This document shows, in pieces, positions 16,632 to 25,056 of a DNA stretch of 37,461 nucleotides; positions within the stretch are counted from its first letter, which is position 1; each line of letters opens with the position of its first letter. A program made the position numbers and the translations under genes. The stretch is from an uncultured Myxococcales bacterium (lineage in GTDB: Bacteria; Myxococcota_A; Bradymonadia; UBA7976; VGTA01), in NCBI GenBank assembly GCA_937146725.1, contig CAKZRU010000168.1, positions 1-37,461 on the forward strand, given 5' to 3'. The notes below the pieces were generated by a model, which worked only from the letters and a program-made list of their open reading frames with translations, ran no database searches and had not been told where the DNA came from.

Positions 16632-17786
16632 TTAACGGTGAGCATCGAGCGCTAAGCGTAAATCTTTAATGCCTTGGTGTAGCGCTTGGCCTAAACCGAG
16701 TCTGAGTAATGAGCCACCCAAAAGATAAACGCAGTCTGGTCCGTAAGTTTGCATCATTTCAGGAATCCTTGCTAAGCTCATTCCCCCGCCTGGACTAGGC
16801 ATGATGGGTTGAGCAAAACCATTAGGGTTATGACAGGCAGCCACGATTTGAGCACATTCAGCTTGGCTAAAGCCAAAGCGTCCACCGTAGTTAGGAAAAA
16901 CTGAGATATCAGCGCCAGCCAGCCTCATTAAGTCACCAAAAAATACGCCATGACTATAACCGGTATCAGAGGATAGTACATAAGGTCCGGCAAAGGCAGG
17001 ATGCGCCATAATCGGTAAGGCAAAAGACTCATCTTGGGCCAAGCGCTGAATCGCATCAAAACCGTAAAGACCCGGAATCACTAAAACCGCATCAGCGCCC
17101 TGTGCTTTGGCATAAAAAGCTAAATCCTTAACCTCATCTCCATGTCCACCTAAACTCGCAATATACAGCGCCCGCGTTGAATCTCCTTGTGCTGCTCGTT
17201 CTGCATTGGCTTTGGCCACAGCTTGGGCACAAGCTTTAATCCGTTCTTTTGAAGGTGCCGCTGGTTGGTTGGCTAAACCATGATCTTCCTTGACTAAGTC
17301 TGCACCGGCCAAGGCAAAGTGATAGCAAAGTTCAGCTAATTCTTCAGTGCTAGAGCCTTGAGGTTTCACCACAGCACAGAGCAAGCCTCCTTGTTTACGC
17401 CCACAGCGTTCTCTTACGCCACTAATCCCAAAGCGAGGTCCCGGAAAGCAATCAAGTACGGCTTGATTAAAGTGGGTACCAATCACTTTTACACCGGGCA
17501 AAATCGAGGCATTTCCAAAGATAACATTGAGTAGTTGAGGAAGCTCAGTCCCTACTGCATCCATATGAAAGCTAAGACGGGCTAGCCATGTTGCTCGTTG
17601 GCCCTCATGCTTGAATTCGGCTTGAACTGATTCAACTCGACCAAGAACTACATCTTCAATATATCCGGCGGGCACAAGATCTCTTGGAATCTCAAGGGTA
17701 TTTTCTAAGGCGATTGCTTCAGCAAAGCTTTGTGCTTCGGCTTGGGATTCGGCAAATAAGCGATAGCTAATCTCAAAGCGTTCCAT
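16632..17786 (-). CDS. RuBisCO-like protein (form IV)
   Basis: A 384-residue RuBisCO large-chain homologue. Landmarks: LPQLLNVIFGNAS, VVKP with K141 in the place of the RuBisCO active-site K175, GADLVKEDHG at 161-170 in place of the carbamylation segment (GxDFxKxDE), then IMAHPAFAG, FPNYGGRFGF and the glycine loop SPGGGMS. K166 and D168 correspond to K201 and D203, but the third metal ligand, Glu204, is His169, and loop-6 Lys is not evident. It is therefore not a carboxylase of RuBP. KxDH-type homologues are, as I recall, associated with sugar-acid (apionate-type) catabolism or enolase/isomerase-like chemistry; substrate here is inference. The ATG overlaps the transketolase stop as TAATG, with GAGGG six bases upstream, so it is translationally coupled as the third gene of the operon. 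Confidence 0.9.
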   Translation of the reverse strand: MERFEISYRLFAESQAEAQSFAEAIALENTLEIPRDLVPAGYIEDVVLGRVESVQAEFKHEGQRATWLARLSFHMDAVGTELPQLLNVIFGNASILPGVKVIGTHFNQAVLDCFPGPRFGISGVRERCGRKQGGLLCAVVKPQGSSTEELAELCYHFALAGADLVKEDHGLANQPAAPSKERIKACAQAVAKANAERAAQGDSTRALYIASLGGHGDEVKDLAFYAKAQGADAVLVIPGLYGFDAIQRLAQDESFALPIMAHPAFAGPYVLSSDTGYSHGVFFGDLMRLAGADISVFPNYGGRFGFSQAECAQIVAACHNPNGFAQPIMPSPGGGMSLARIPEMMQTYGPDCVYLLGGSLLRLGLGQALHQGIKDLRLALDAHR

Positions 17787-18793
17787 TATAAGCCCTCGGC
17801 CTTAAGCAAAGAGTGGACCGCCTCAACTCGAGCCTCATCTAAATCTTGCTCACTGATATTAAACCGCTGGCCAACCAAGTCTTCAATTCCGTGTACTAAG
17901 GCAAGAGCATCTAAGCCATAATAACGCATCAAATAACTACGAGAACCACCATGAGCAAAGGTATCTTTTAGCCCAAGTCGAACCAGACGTTTAGCCACAC
18001 CGGCTTCAGCCATTGTTTCGGCAACAAGACTGCCAATTCCACCGGTGATCACATGGTTTTCTAGGGTCACTACGCCATAACGGACACTTGCAAGATGATC
18101 AAGCAAGGCTTGGGCATTAAAAGGCTTGATCGTATGCAGATGCAAATGGCGAATAGACAGCCCCGCATTGCTTAAAGCCGAACGAGCGCGCAATGCTTCT
18201 TCGGTGCTAATGCCCGAAGTGACAATTAAAATATCGGTTCCTTCAGAAAGCACTCGCATTTCGCCCACTTTAATTGGCGTGTCAAACAGACGAGGTACAG
18301 AACCACGTAGAACCCTACACCATACAGGGCCATCAATGCTGTCTGCCGCTTCACAAATAGACTCAACCTCGGTGGCATCACCGGTTTCTAAGATCGTCAT
18401 ATTGGGAATGGAACGCATCACCGAAATATCTTCTATCGACTGATGGGTCATTCCACCAGGTGTTGTAACACCAGGTAAAAAGCCCATTAAGCGTACCTTT
18501 CTCCGTGGGTAAGCGATTGACGCAATCAGCTGATCATAAGGGCGACGATACATAAACACCCCAAAGGTGTGAATGAAAGGGCGATATCCAGCTAAAGCCA
18601 AGCCACCCGCAAAGCTCATCATATTCTGTTCTGCCATCCCTAAACTCAAAAATTGTTCTGGATGACGATCTCTAAATCCATCGATTTCACATGACGAGGT
18701 TAAGTCAGCCGATAAGCACAAAACTTCAGGTCGAGTGATCGCAAAGTTTTCAAAAGCCGTCGCATAAGGCCGTGATACCATTTCAATCATCAT
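17786..18793 (-). CDS. transketolase C-terminal subunit (pyrimidine-binding and C-terminal domains)
   Basis: A 335-residue protein matching the second half of transketolase or the DXS/E1 beta type subunit. GMAEQNMMSFAGGLA contains the conserved catalytic-cofactor Glu (E55), which activates the TPP pyrimidine ring. A central GGMTHQSIEDISVMR motif and a C-terminal GGIGSLVAETMAEAG segment complete the fold. Together with the upstream gene it makes one split transketolase, a cytoplasmic TPP enzyme moving two-carbon ketol groups. The start is the first of two adjacent ATG codons, with AGGA in the 8-base gap to the upstream stop. It overlaps the RuBisCO-like gene by one base. Common DXS is excluded by the gene split and length. 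Confidence 0.9.
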   Translation of the reverse strand: MMIEMVSRPYATAFENFAITRPEVLCLSADLTSSCEIDGFRDRHPEQFLSLGMAEQNMMSFAGGLALAGYRPFIHTFGVFMYRRPYDQLIASIAYPRRKVRLMGFLPGVTTPGGMTHQSIEDISVMRSIPNMTILETGDATEVESICEAADSIDGPVWCRVLRGSVPRLFDTPIKVGEMRVLSEGTDILIVTSGISTEEALRARSALSNAGLSIRHLHLHTIKPFNAQALLDHLASVRYGVVTLENHVITGGIGSLVAETMAEAGVAKRLVRLGLKDTFAHGGSRSYLMRYYGLDALALVHGIEDLVGQRFNISEQDLDEARVEAVHSLLKAEGL

Positions 18794-18801
18794 TAACTTC
18801 C

Positions 18802-19728
18802 TTAGTGTGAATAAGTAACCGGGTCAATCCCGAGGTCTTGAGCAATAGAAATATTCATACGAGCACGCTCTTCTTCGGACTTAAAACGTACATAATGCAA
18901 GCGTGGAAAGCGTTCCTTTAAGATGGGCATCGCATGGTAGGGATTGGTTCGAGCTAAAATGATCAAGGGACGTTCTTCGTGGGGCTCCTGCATCGCTTGC
19001 CGCATCGCAGCAAGATCATGCCCATCAATTTCTACACAGGCCGCGCCAAAGCTAATAAACTTTTGCTTAATATCTCGTACTTCCATGACCGAAGACATGG
19101 CGCCATCGCACTGTTGATCATTCACATCCATAATCGCGTATAAATTATCGAGTTTATGGTGTGCGGCTGCCTGAACCGCTTCCCAAGTTTGACCTTCTTG
19201 TACTTCACCATCGGACATAAATACCCAATTTCGACCGGTCTCACCCTTACGTTTACGTCCAAAGGCCAAACCGGCTGCGGTGGAAAGTCCCACGCCTAAA
19301 GTCCCGTTGTGTACCTCCATACCCGGCGAGTGCTCGGCACCAATCATTTCTACACTAGAACCATCTTGATTAAACATTTCTAAACCAGCTGGCGCCATGC
19401 GACCAACCTCAATTAAAGTCGCGTAAGCCACCAAAGCATAATGTGCCGGTGCAATAAATAAGCGATCATACTCTGGGGTTGCCGGACCATTATATCCCGC
19501 ACCTGTGCGATACTCTAAATGATCAGCAGAAGGAACACCACTAAAGGGCAAGGGAATCATGGGTAGGGTTGGTGCTCCTAGCTTGAGTTCCTCGTGATAA
19601 AGCCAAGCTAATTGCTCTGCAGCAGAACAGGCTTGGCTGAGATAGCCTCCATTATTACGAATCACATGCTCAAAGACGCGCCGTCTAATTCCCAAGGCGA
19701 CCTCTGCAGTACTTTGACTTTGTTTCAT
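18802..19728 (-). CDS. transketolase N-terminal subunit (TPP-binding domain)
   Basis: A 308-residue protein with the TPP diphosphate-binding motif: SDGE around residues 172-175, then VQEGQTWEA and DVNDQQCDG. It also shows GTLGVGLSTAAGLAFG, as in transketolase N-terminal halves, and an early Arg-rich helix with the NNGGYLSQACSAAEQLAWLY segment. It is the first gene of the split-transketolase/RuBisCO-like operon: GGAG seven bases before the ATG, an 8-base gap to the second subunit. An insertion around residues 60-90 (SGVPSADHLEYRTGAGYNG) is longer than I expect in short split subunits and may shape a special sugar site. The pairing of both halves is secure; the substrate is not. Confidence 0.9.
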   Translation of the reverse strand: MKQSQSTAEVALGIRRRVFEHVIRNNGGYLSQACSAAEQLAWLYHEELKLGAPTLPMIPLPFSGVPSADHLEYRTGAGYNGPATPEYDRLFIAPAHYALVAYATLIEVGRMAPAGLEMFNQDGSSVEMIGAEHSPGMEVHNGTLGVGLSTAAGLAFGRKRKGETGRNWVFMSDGEVQEGQTWEAVQAAAHHKLDNLYAIMDVNDQQCDGAMSSVMEVRDIKQKFISFGAACVEIDGHDLAAMRQAMQEPHEERPLIILARTNPYHAMPILKERFPRLHYVRFKSEEERARMNISIAQDLGIDPVTYSH

Positions 19729-19803
19729 TGTTCAACTCCATAACAAATAAGACAAATAACAAATGCTTGGCTCTCTTTTATGAGACACTCTTTTACAGAC
19801 CCA

Positions 19804-19831
19804 AGTATATAGGCATGATGTACACTTTTAA
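19804..19831 (-). promoter_or_regulatory. candidate promoter of the transketolase/RuBisCO-like operon
   Basis: On the minus strand TTAAAA (plus 19826-19831) and TATACT (plus 19804-19809) are 16 bases apart, about 75 bases upstream of the first operon gene. The -10 box is good, the -35 box matches 4 of 6 bases. By eye only. Confidence 0.35.
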
Positions 19832-20020
19832 GCCATAGATGTGTAGCCCGATCTAGCGGACACAAGTAGTTATGTCTTAGGCGATTGCAAATTATGAGCT
19901 CATTCACCGATCCTTTTCTTTAGAGGTCATGTAATAAAGTGATTGATAGATTTACAATGTATTCAGCTCTATAGATCAATTATTTAAGTTACTTAGTCTG
20001 CTTTAGTCCATCTTGTCACA

Positions 20021-20037
20021 GATAAGACCGACTTATC
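20021..20037. promoter_or_regulatory. palindromic operator candidate GATAAG-N5-CTTATC
   Basis: A perfect 6-base inverted repeat with a 5-base centre, lying 8 bases before a TTGACA box. Such a position fits a repressor or activator site for the rightward gene. Only one copy was found. Confidence 0.35.
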
Positions 20038-20045
20038 ACAAAAGT

Positions 20046-20071
20046 TTGACAAATCTTGTGCATTGTATACT
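20046..20071 (+). promoter_or_regulatory. weak promoter candidate for the helical-protein gene
   Basis: A consensus TTGACA at 20046-20051 and TATACT at 20066-20071 face right, but their spacing is 14 bases, which is shorter than the usual 16-18. A promoter of this type would be expected to need an activator, or one of the boxes is fortuitous. Confidence 0.25.
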
Positions 20072-20203
20072 GTGCCGAACCGTTAAATAGGTGATCAGTA
20101 TCTTACATCTACTTTATAAGTGTGCCTAAGCATACTTTGAAACACATGTAAGCTCATTTTCAATACTGAGCAACTCAGCACTTTAACTCAATTGGTTTGG
20201 GGC

Positions 20204-21475
20204 ATGGACGTCAAAACTGTAGACTATAAAGCACTTCTTAAGGAAAAAACCGGCATCTGCTTAGATGAGCTGTATGAAGGCTATGCTTTTAAGCGCAAAG
20301 AAGGCCGTATGTTTATCTTTGAAAATGAAGATCAGGAACATGAACTTGCCTTTACCATGTCTACAGTTCAAGATTCCTTCTACCAGCGTGTACAAGAAGA
20401 ACGCATTACCGACTTACAAAATCAGCTAGATGAATTAGGGATTTATAAGCTTTCTTTTGATCTACCGGGTTTAGCTTTGGAAGATCCTTCAGTGATTAAT
20501 TTTAAAGTGGATGCCATTGATGAAAACCATCAATTTGTTCAGCTCAAAGATCAACAAGGAGAGCTAAAGCGTATACATCTTTCACAGCTTTATGATTTGC
20601 AGACCGATCAATTAATCTCTGAACTCAAAGAAATCGAAGACGGGTTTTGGAGCTTATCTTTGGGCTATGTTTTATCCAGAGTTCATCATTTACATACCCA
20701 AATCTTTCATATTCAAAACGAGTCTAATCGTCGGGCGCACTCACACTTGGTTCTATCCCGTCTAAGAATCTTAGTATTAGAGCGTGCAGAACAAGGGAAG
20801 GATGAACTTTCAGACCTAAATCTTGATGAATTAAATATTCTTAGTGATGTTCTTGAAAAAGGTCTACAAAATACAGCCTTAGGTCAGTTTCGGCTGATTC
20901 AACGCTTTGTGGGTCAAAAGTCCAAAATTGAACGCCGTAAAACTCTTTTGCAGGACCACGACATTTTGGCCAAGCTAAATGAGCAATATTTTATCTCTTT
21001 ATTTGAGCCTTTAAATCTAAAGTATGAGCTAATCAATGCAATTTTGGAGTCTAATCAACTCGCTAGCTTTTTAGAAGATAAGGCACATGCATTATATGAT
21101 TTAATTGGTGAATTGAGTTCATTGAGCTTAAAGCGAAAGTTACATTCAAACTTAAGCATAAATGACTTTGTTATGTTCCTATTTAACTTACAGGACCAAT
21201 TTATCAACACACAGCTTCGAGTTGGACGTCATGATCATAGCTTAATCCAAAGATTTAGGGTCAAGTCCTTTACCAGCAAACTCACCTTGCCGATCTTAGA
21301 AGACTATGATGGGATTACCCGCCAAGAACGAGTCACCATTTATAAAGAACTTGTAGAATACCGCTTAAACTTAATGTTTGCCTATCAACTTCACGATCAG
21401 CAATTAAAGCAAAATGCCCATTATAATGTGCATGACTTTTATGATTTATTCTACAAAATGACCAATCAAGCTTAG
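20204..21475 (+). CDS. hypothetical helical cytoplasmic protein (423 aa)
   Basis: No domain is recognised. The start is set at the ATG at 20204 (MDVKTVDYKALL); an in-frame TTG at 20192 would add four residues, and neither start has a clear Shine-Dalgarno sequence. There is no signal peptide or membrane segment. The first third has mixed beta-like segments (EGRMFIFEN, YKLSFDLPG), and the rest is rich in Leu, Gln, Glu, Asp and Arg with heptad-like spacing, pointing to an alpha-helical bundle. Length, steady codon use similar to neighbours and an isolated promoter region support a real gene. It ends 213 bases before the convergent rne stop. Confidence 0.75.
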   Translation: MDVKTVDYKALLKEKTGICLDELYEGYAFKRKEGRMFIFENEDQEHELAFTMSTVQDSFYQRVQEERITDLQNQLDELGIYKLSFDLPGLALEDPSVINFKVDAIDENHQFVQLKDQQGELKRIHLSQLYDLQTDQLISELKEIEDGFWSLSLGYVLSRVHHLHTQIFHIQNESNRRAHSHLVLSRLRILVLERAEQGKDELSDLNLDELNILSDVLEKGLQNTALGQFRLIQRFVGQKSKIERRKTLLQDHDILAKLNEQYFISLFEPLNLKYELINAILESNQLASFLEDKAHALYDLIGELSSLSLKRKLHSNLSINDFVMFLFNLQDQFINTQLRVGRHDHSLIQRFRVKSFTSKLTLPILEDYDGITRQERVTIYKELVEYRLNLMFAYQLHDQQLKQNAHYNVHDFYDLFYKMTNQA

Positions 21476-21646
21476 TGGTAAAGTAGACATATTGCATCCA
21501 AGCAAGCATTTGGAGAAGCAGTCGTTATTGGGAGATTATTTACTTGAGGCTTTGTACTTGAAGTTGATTTACCCAAGGCCTTACCCAAGCAAGCGGGCAA
21601 GGTCTCAGCAATGAGTTTAATCTATAATCAAGACTAAGCTTGGCTT

Positions 21647-21680
21647 AAACAAAAGCTGATTTTTGTCGTTGTTTGTCAGC
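21647..21680 (-). terminator. candidate Rho-independent terminator of rne
   Basis: Shortly after the rne stop the minus strand can pair GCTGA (plus 21676-21680) with TCAGC (plus 21655-21659), followed directly by TTTTGTTT. The stem is only 5 bases with a large loop, with extra pairing possible between AAAC and GTTT outside it, so strength is uncertain. Confidence 0.4.
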
Positions 21681-21688
21681 GAGTTTGC

Positions 21689-24505
21689 TTAGCCTTCATC
21701 GAGCTGGTCAAGGATAGCCGCGGCTCCCTTACGTCTCGCCTGAGCGAGCTCACTCTTTTTGGTAGTCTCTTTCTTGGTAGTCGCTTTCTTGGTAGTCGCT
21801 TTCTTGGTAGTCGCTTTCTTGGTAGTGGTCTTTTTAGGTTTTTCAACACTTTCTACCGCTTCAACGTTCTTTGTTTCAACGTCCTTTTTAGGCGTAGCCT
21901 TTTTACGAGTTGCTCGCTTTTTAGGAGCCGGTGCTTCTTCAGCAGGCTTTTCAGCGCTTTCAACGCTTTCAACAGCTTCTACTGCTTCCGCTTCCTTTTT
22001 AGGCATAGCCTTTTTACGAGTAGGACGCTTTTTAGGAGCCGGTGCTTCTTCTGACTTTATACTTGAATCAATCTTCTCAGCAGAAATTGAAGATACGGTC
22101 TTCGAGCTCACTGAGTCAGTTGTTTCTTCAGCTTCTCTATGTTCTTCACGCACTTGAGGTCTTCGGCCCCGGCCTCGGCGAGAACGGCGCTCATTTGAGT
22201 CATGTTCACGAGGTTTACGCTTTTTAGAAGCCAAAGCTTCTACAACTTGAGCTTGGGTATCTTGGCCTGCTGCAGTTTCCAAAGCGCCAGTTGCCTCATT
22301 AGACTGACCATCTTCATGACCGGTCACTGCCAAAGCACTCTCTTGTTGCTGTGCATGTTCCTGTTCATGTCGATTTTCACGCAGTCGCTTGGCTCGATTA
22401 CGCATACGACTTTCGGCTCTACGACGAGCACGTTCATCCTTGCTTTTAGGTCGCTTACTCTCAACAGGTACAGTGATTTGTTCTGGATTTACCGATTCTG
22501 AGTTTGCTGACTCAGTGTTTACTGCTTCTGTTGCATGTTCACCACCGTTATGATGTTGAGCTTGTTGCTGAGGATGTTGCTGCGCTCGATCACGGTTTTT
22601 ACCCTTACGTCTTCGACGTTTCTTACGTGGTTGGCGCTCATCATGCTCAGAGGCCTGCTGTTCATTATGAGCATCTTGTACCGCTTGCTCACCCTTTGAT
22701 AAACGACCTTCAAAGCCTGATTTATTAGGCGCAAGAGTGGCTGCCTTACTTAATAATGAAGCCGCTTCAGCACGATCGAGTTGGTCTTTAGGAATGAAAC
22801 CAATGATTTGTGGTGGCGTAAAGTCTTCAGTTTCTTGATCTGCTTGATCAATCGTGAGATCAGCGACCAAAGTGCTTCGACTTTTATTCTTATGGCGAGT
22901 TGCTTTATCCTTAGAAATCGTATCGCGTAAGGTGCGACGTCCACCTTGCGCGGTACGTTCTCGGCGCTCTCGTCTTTTATTCTTTTTGGCCTTTGGATGT
23001 GAGGCAGTCTCGTTTTCTTTACGACTACGACCAGCTTCCACAAATGGATCCGGAGCTAATAGGCTTTGTGTAAAGTCTGCTTCGATTTCAATGGTGACAC
23101 CATAACGTTCTTCTAAATCCACTAAAACAGAGCGCTTGTCATTGAGTAAGTACATGGCATGAGCGACAGGTAATTTACCCTTAATCGATCGGCCCGGACC
23201 AACCTGCTCTGCTAATGCATAGAGTGAATTAATCAACTTAAAGGCGACTACATTTGGTGAAGGAATAAAGCCAGAACCACTGCAGGTTGGGCAGTTGGTA
23301 TGCGTTGTAGATAGTGAGCGCTCTTGTATACGATTACGAGAAAGCTCTAAAACGCAAAAACGTGAAAAATTAGCAATTTCTAAGTGGGCTCGATCTCGCT
23401 TGACCGCTTCCTTGAACACCTTCAGGACCTGCCTTTGGTGCTTTTGCTCTCTCATATTGATAAAATCAATAAAGATCAAACCACCAATGCCACGAAGTCG
23501 GACCTGTCGTGCAATGAGTTGTGCAGCCTCACAGTTGGTGGCCAAGAACATTTGTTGCTGGTCACCCCCACCGCTTTGACGGCTAGAGTTGATATCAAAA
23601 ACGGTAGCGGCCTCAGTGTTATTAATGCTGATATTGCCACCGCTAGGCAAGTCGATTTGATGTGAGGTGAGTTGGTTGATTTGTGATTCAACCTTATATT
23701 TTACAAATAAGGGCAAGCGTTCTTCATAAAGTTTGAGCTTGGAAACGGCATTAGGCAAGCGCTCTTCACAATAACGCTTAAGGTCGTGATAAGCTTCTTC
23801 ATCATCTAAGATAATTTCATCAACATCATCGGTAAAGTGATCACGCACCATACGGGTAATCAGTTGAGATTCTCGATACAACAGTCCTGGTGCTGTTTTC
23901 ATTTGGAAATCAGCCTGAATAAAGCCCCAAGCGCGTAGTTGATTTTGAAGGTCGGCCAAAACCTCATGAGATTCACGGCCTTCGGCGGCGGTTCGGAGCA
24001 TGACACCATAGCGTTGCTCGGGGTCGCATTGGCTAAGAATAGACTTAAGCTCTTTTTTAGTTTTGGTATTGGTGATCTTACGACTGATTGTGGATTCGCC
24101 ACCGCTTACTGGAGAGATGACAGTATATGCACTGGCTAAAGCAATATCGGTGGTAAAGGCTGCGCCCTTAGTACCATCCTCTTCTTTTTTGAGTTGAACT
24201 AAAAGAGCCTGTCCTTCACGTAAAACATCTTTAAGCTGAAAATTACGCATATCTTCCGGCTTGCGATAAAACAGATCAGGATGAATATCTTTCACTGAAA
24301 TAAAGCCATTACGGTCTCCACCAAAATTGATGAAGGCAGCTCTTAATTTATTGTCGATACTTTCAACAACAGCGCGATAAATATTACCGCGCATTACTTG
24401 TTTACGACTTGATTCTACGAATAGTTCTTCAAGAGTACCATTCTCCACAAAAGTTGCCCAAACCTCTCCGGCGGGCGTTGCATTGATTAAAATTCGTTTG
24501 CTCAT
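21689..24505 (-). CDS. rne: ribonuclease E/G family endoribonuclease
   Basis: Start set at the ATG at 24503-24505 (MSKRILINATPAGEVW), preceded by AGGA; a longer form from a TTG at 24547 has no ribosome site. The 938-residue protein has the S1 RNA-binding domain (about 35-125), the RNase H-like/DNase I-like catalytic region with FDINS (D304) and FIDFINM (D347), matching the two Mg-binding Asp of E. coli RNase E (D303, D346), and the zinc-link CPTCSGSG that allows dimers. The second Asp of the usual IDFIDM is Asn. From about residue 510 the protein is disordered, Arg/Lys- and Glu-rich, ending in KKATT repeats. In E. coli a comparable tail scaffolds the degradosome; this one shares no obvious motif. 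The role is mRNA decay and RNA processing. Confidence 0.92.
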   Translation of the reverse strand: MSKRILINATPAGEVWATFVENGTLEELFVESSRKQVMRGNIYRAVVESIDNKLRAAFINFGGDRNGFISVKDIHPDLFYRKPEDMRNFQLKDVLREGQALLVQLKKEEDGTKGAAFTTDIALASAYTVISPVSGGESTISRKITNTKTKKELKSILSQCDPEQRYGVMLRTAAEGRESHEVLADLQNQLRAWGFIQADFQMKTAPGLLYRESQLITRMVRDHFTDDVDEIILDDEEAYHDLKRYCEERLPNAVSKLKLYEERLPLFVKYKVESQINQLTSHQIDLPSGGNISINNTEAATVFDINSSRQSGGGDQQQMFLATNCEAAQLIARQVRLRGIGGLIFIDFINMREQKHQRQVLKVFKEAVKRDRAHLEIANFSRFCVLELSRNRIQERSLSTTHTNCPTCSGSGFIPSPNVVAFKLINSLYALAEQVGPGRSIKGKLPVAHAMYLLNDKRSVLVDLEERYGVTIEIEADFTQSLLAPDPFVEAGRSRKENETASHPKAKKNKRRERRERTAQGGRRTLRDTISKDKATRHKNKSRSTLVADLTIDQADQETEDFTPPQIIGFIPKDQLDRAEAASLLSKAATLAPNKSGFEGRLSKGEQAVQDAHNEQQASEHDERQPRKKRRRRKGKNRDRAQQHPQQQAQHHNGGEHATEAVNTESANSESVNPEQITVPVESKRPKSKDERARRRAESRMRNRAKRLRENRHEQEHAQQQESALAVTGHEDGQSNEATGALETAAGQDTQAQVVEALASKKRKPREHDSNERRSRRGRGRRPQVREEHREAEETTDSVSSKTVSSISAEKIDSSIKSEEAPAPKKRPTRKKAMPKKEAEAVEAVESVESAEKPAEEAPAPKKRATRKKATPKKDVETKNVEAVESVEKPKKTTTKKATTKKATTKKATTKKETTKKSELAQARRKGAAAILDQLDEG
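21761..21835. repeat. 5 x 15-bp in-frame repeat (KKATT) at the rne 3' end
   Basis: Units of GGTAGTCGCTTTCTT (plus strand) encode KKATT/KKETT blocks on the minus strand, three of them identical. It resembles the histone H1-like tails found in several bacterial nucleic-acid-binding proteins. Confidence 0.85.
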
Positions 24506-24971
24506 AAATTCCTCGATAGGATTGAGAAGGCTCACTGGCGCGCTCAAAAGTCTTTTTAGGCCGATCGGCGTGACTTAGGGGGGGAGTGAGAAAGATTGAT
24601 CGTGGGTGCCAAGTTGATGTACTTTGTTGATCAAATGGGAATATCTTGATCAGCATTCGATCTTTAAAACCTGGAACACTGGCTCGTGGGCTTGCTAAGT
24701 GATTAACTTGAGCAAAGCTAAACAGAGTTTTTAAAGTCAAAAGCGGAGCGTGTGAATGCATTCGTTTTCGCAAGCTCATTTTGACTTGTGTTAAGAAAGG
24801 CCAACCAAGAATTTGACTTGAAAGTTGGCATTGCCAAGACTTGATTTGGTATGTTCTACACATAAAACGGCACCAACCACTCACGACTTGTGGTGGTTTG
24901 ACAGGTGTATTTTGTGCTCGATGGCCATAAGTAAGATGGCGATCTAAATCAAATTCAGCATAGTTTAACAA
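24429..24971 (-). CDS. possible leader gene upstream of and overlapping rne (uncertain)
   Basis: This 180-codon frame opens with TTG at 24969-24971 and overlaps the first 77 bases of rne in another frame. The 551-base gap before rne is otherwise unexplained and this frame is stop-free through it. AAGGAG lies nine bases before the TTG. The protein (starting with MLNYAEFDLD) is basic, without recognisable domain or signal, and its last part would read through rne's start, which is unusual. It may be a leader peptide gene, a real small protein, or chance. The Shine-Dalgarno is inside a perfect hairpin (next feature). Confidence 0.25.
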   Translation of the reverse strand: MLNYAEFDLDRHLTYGHRAQNTPVKPPQVVSGWCRFMCRTYQIKSWQCQLSSQILGWPFLTQVKMSLRKRMHSHAPLLTLKTLFSFAQVNHLASPRASVPGFKDRMLIKIFPFDQQSTSTWHPRSIFLTPPLSHADRPKKTFERASEPSQSYRGIYEQTNFNQCNARRRGLGNFCGEWYS

Positions 24972-24986
24972 AAGGAGTCTCTCCTT
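24972..24986. promoter_or_regulatory. hairpin AAGGAG-3nt-CTCCTT upstream of rne
   Basis: A perfect 6-base inverted repeat with a 3-base loop. On the rne strand the first arm is AAGGAG, an ideal Shine-Dalgarno, and the second arm abuts the TTG of the candidate leader frame, so folding would hide that ribosome site. It could regulate the rne leader; the sequence alone does not prove it. Confidence 0.4.
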
Positions 24987-25056
24987 ATTTAGTGACTCGT
25001 TGATGTCATAGCACAGCCCTTTATATTTTGACTAGCGATTTAAAGCGATAAACCTT

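Larger units (their letters stand above)
19729..20203. other. 475-base divergent intergenic region
   Basis: The gap between the transketolase operon (leftward) and the helical-protein gene (rightward) shows no plausible gene or RNA. It holds the operon promoter candidate at 19804-19831, a perfect palindrome at 20021-20037 and promoter-like boxes at 20046-20071. The last 130 bases before the rightward gene would form an untranslated leader. Confidence 0.6.

Noticed and set aside
16632..17786. Functional RuBisCO for CO2 fixation
   Set aside because: The Glu204 ligand is His and loop-6 Lys is not evident; no small subunit or phosphoribulokinase gene is present.
18802..19728. 1-deoxyxylulose-5-phosphate synthase
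   Set aside because: The gene is a half-length N-terminal subunit followed by a separate C-terminal subunit, as in split transketolases.
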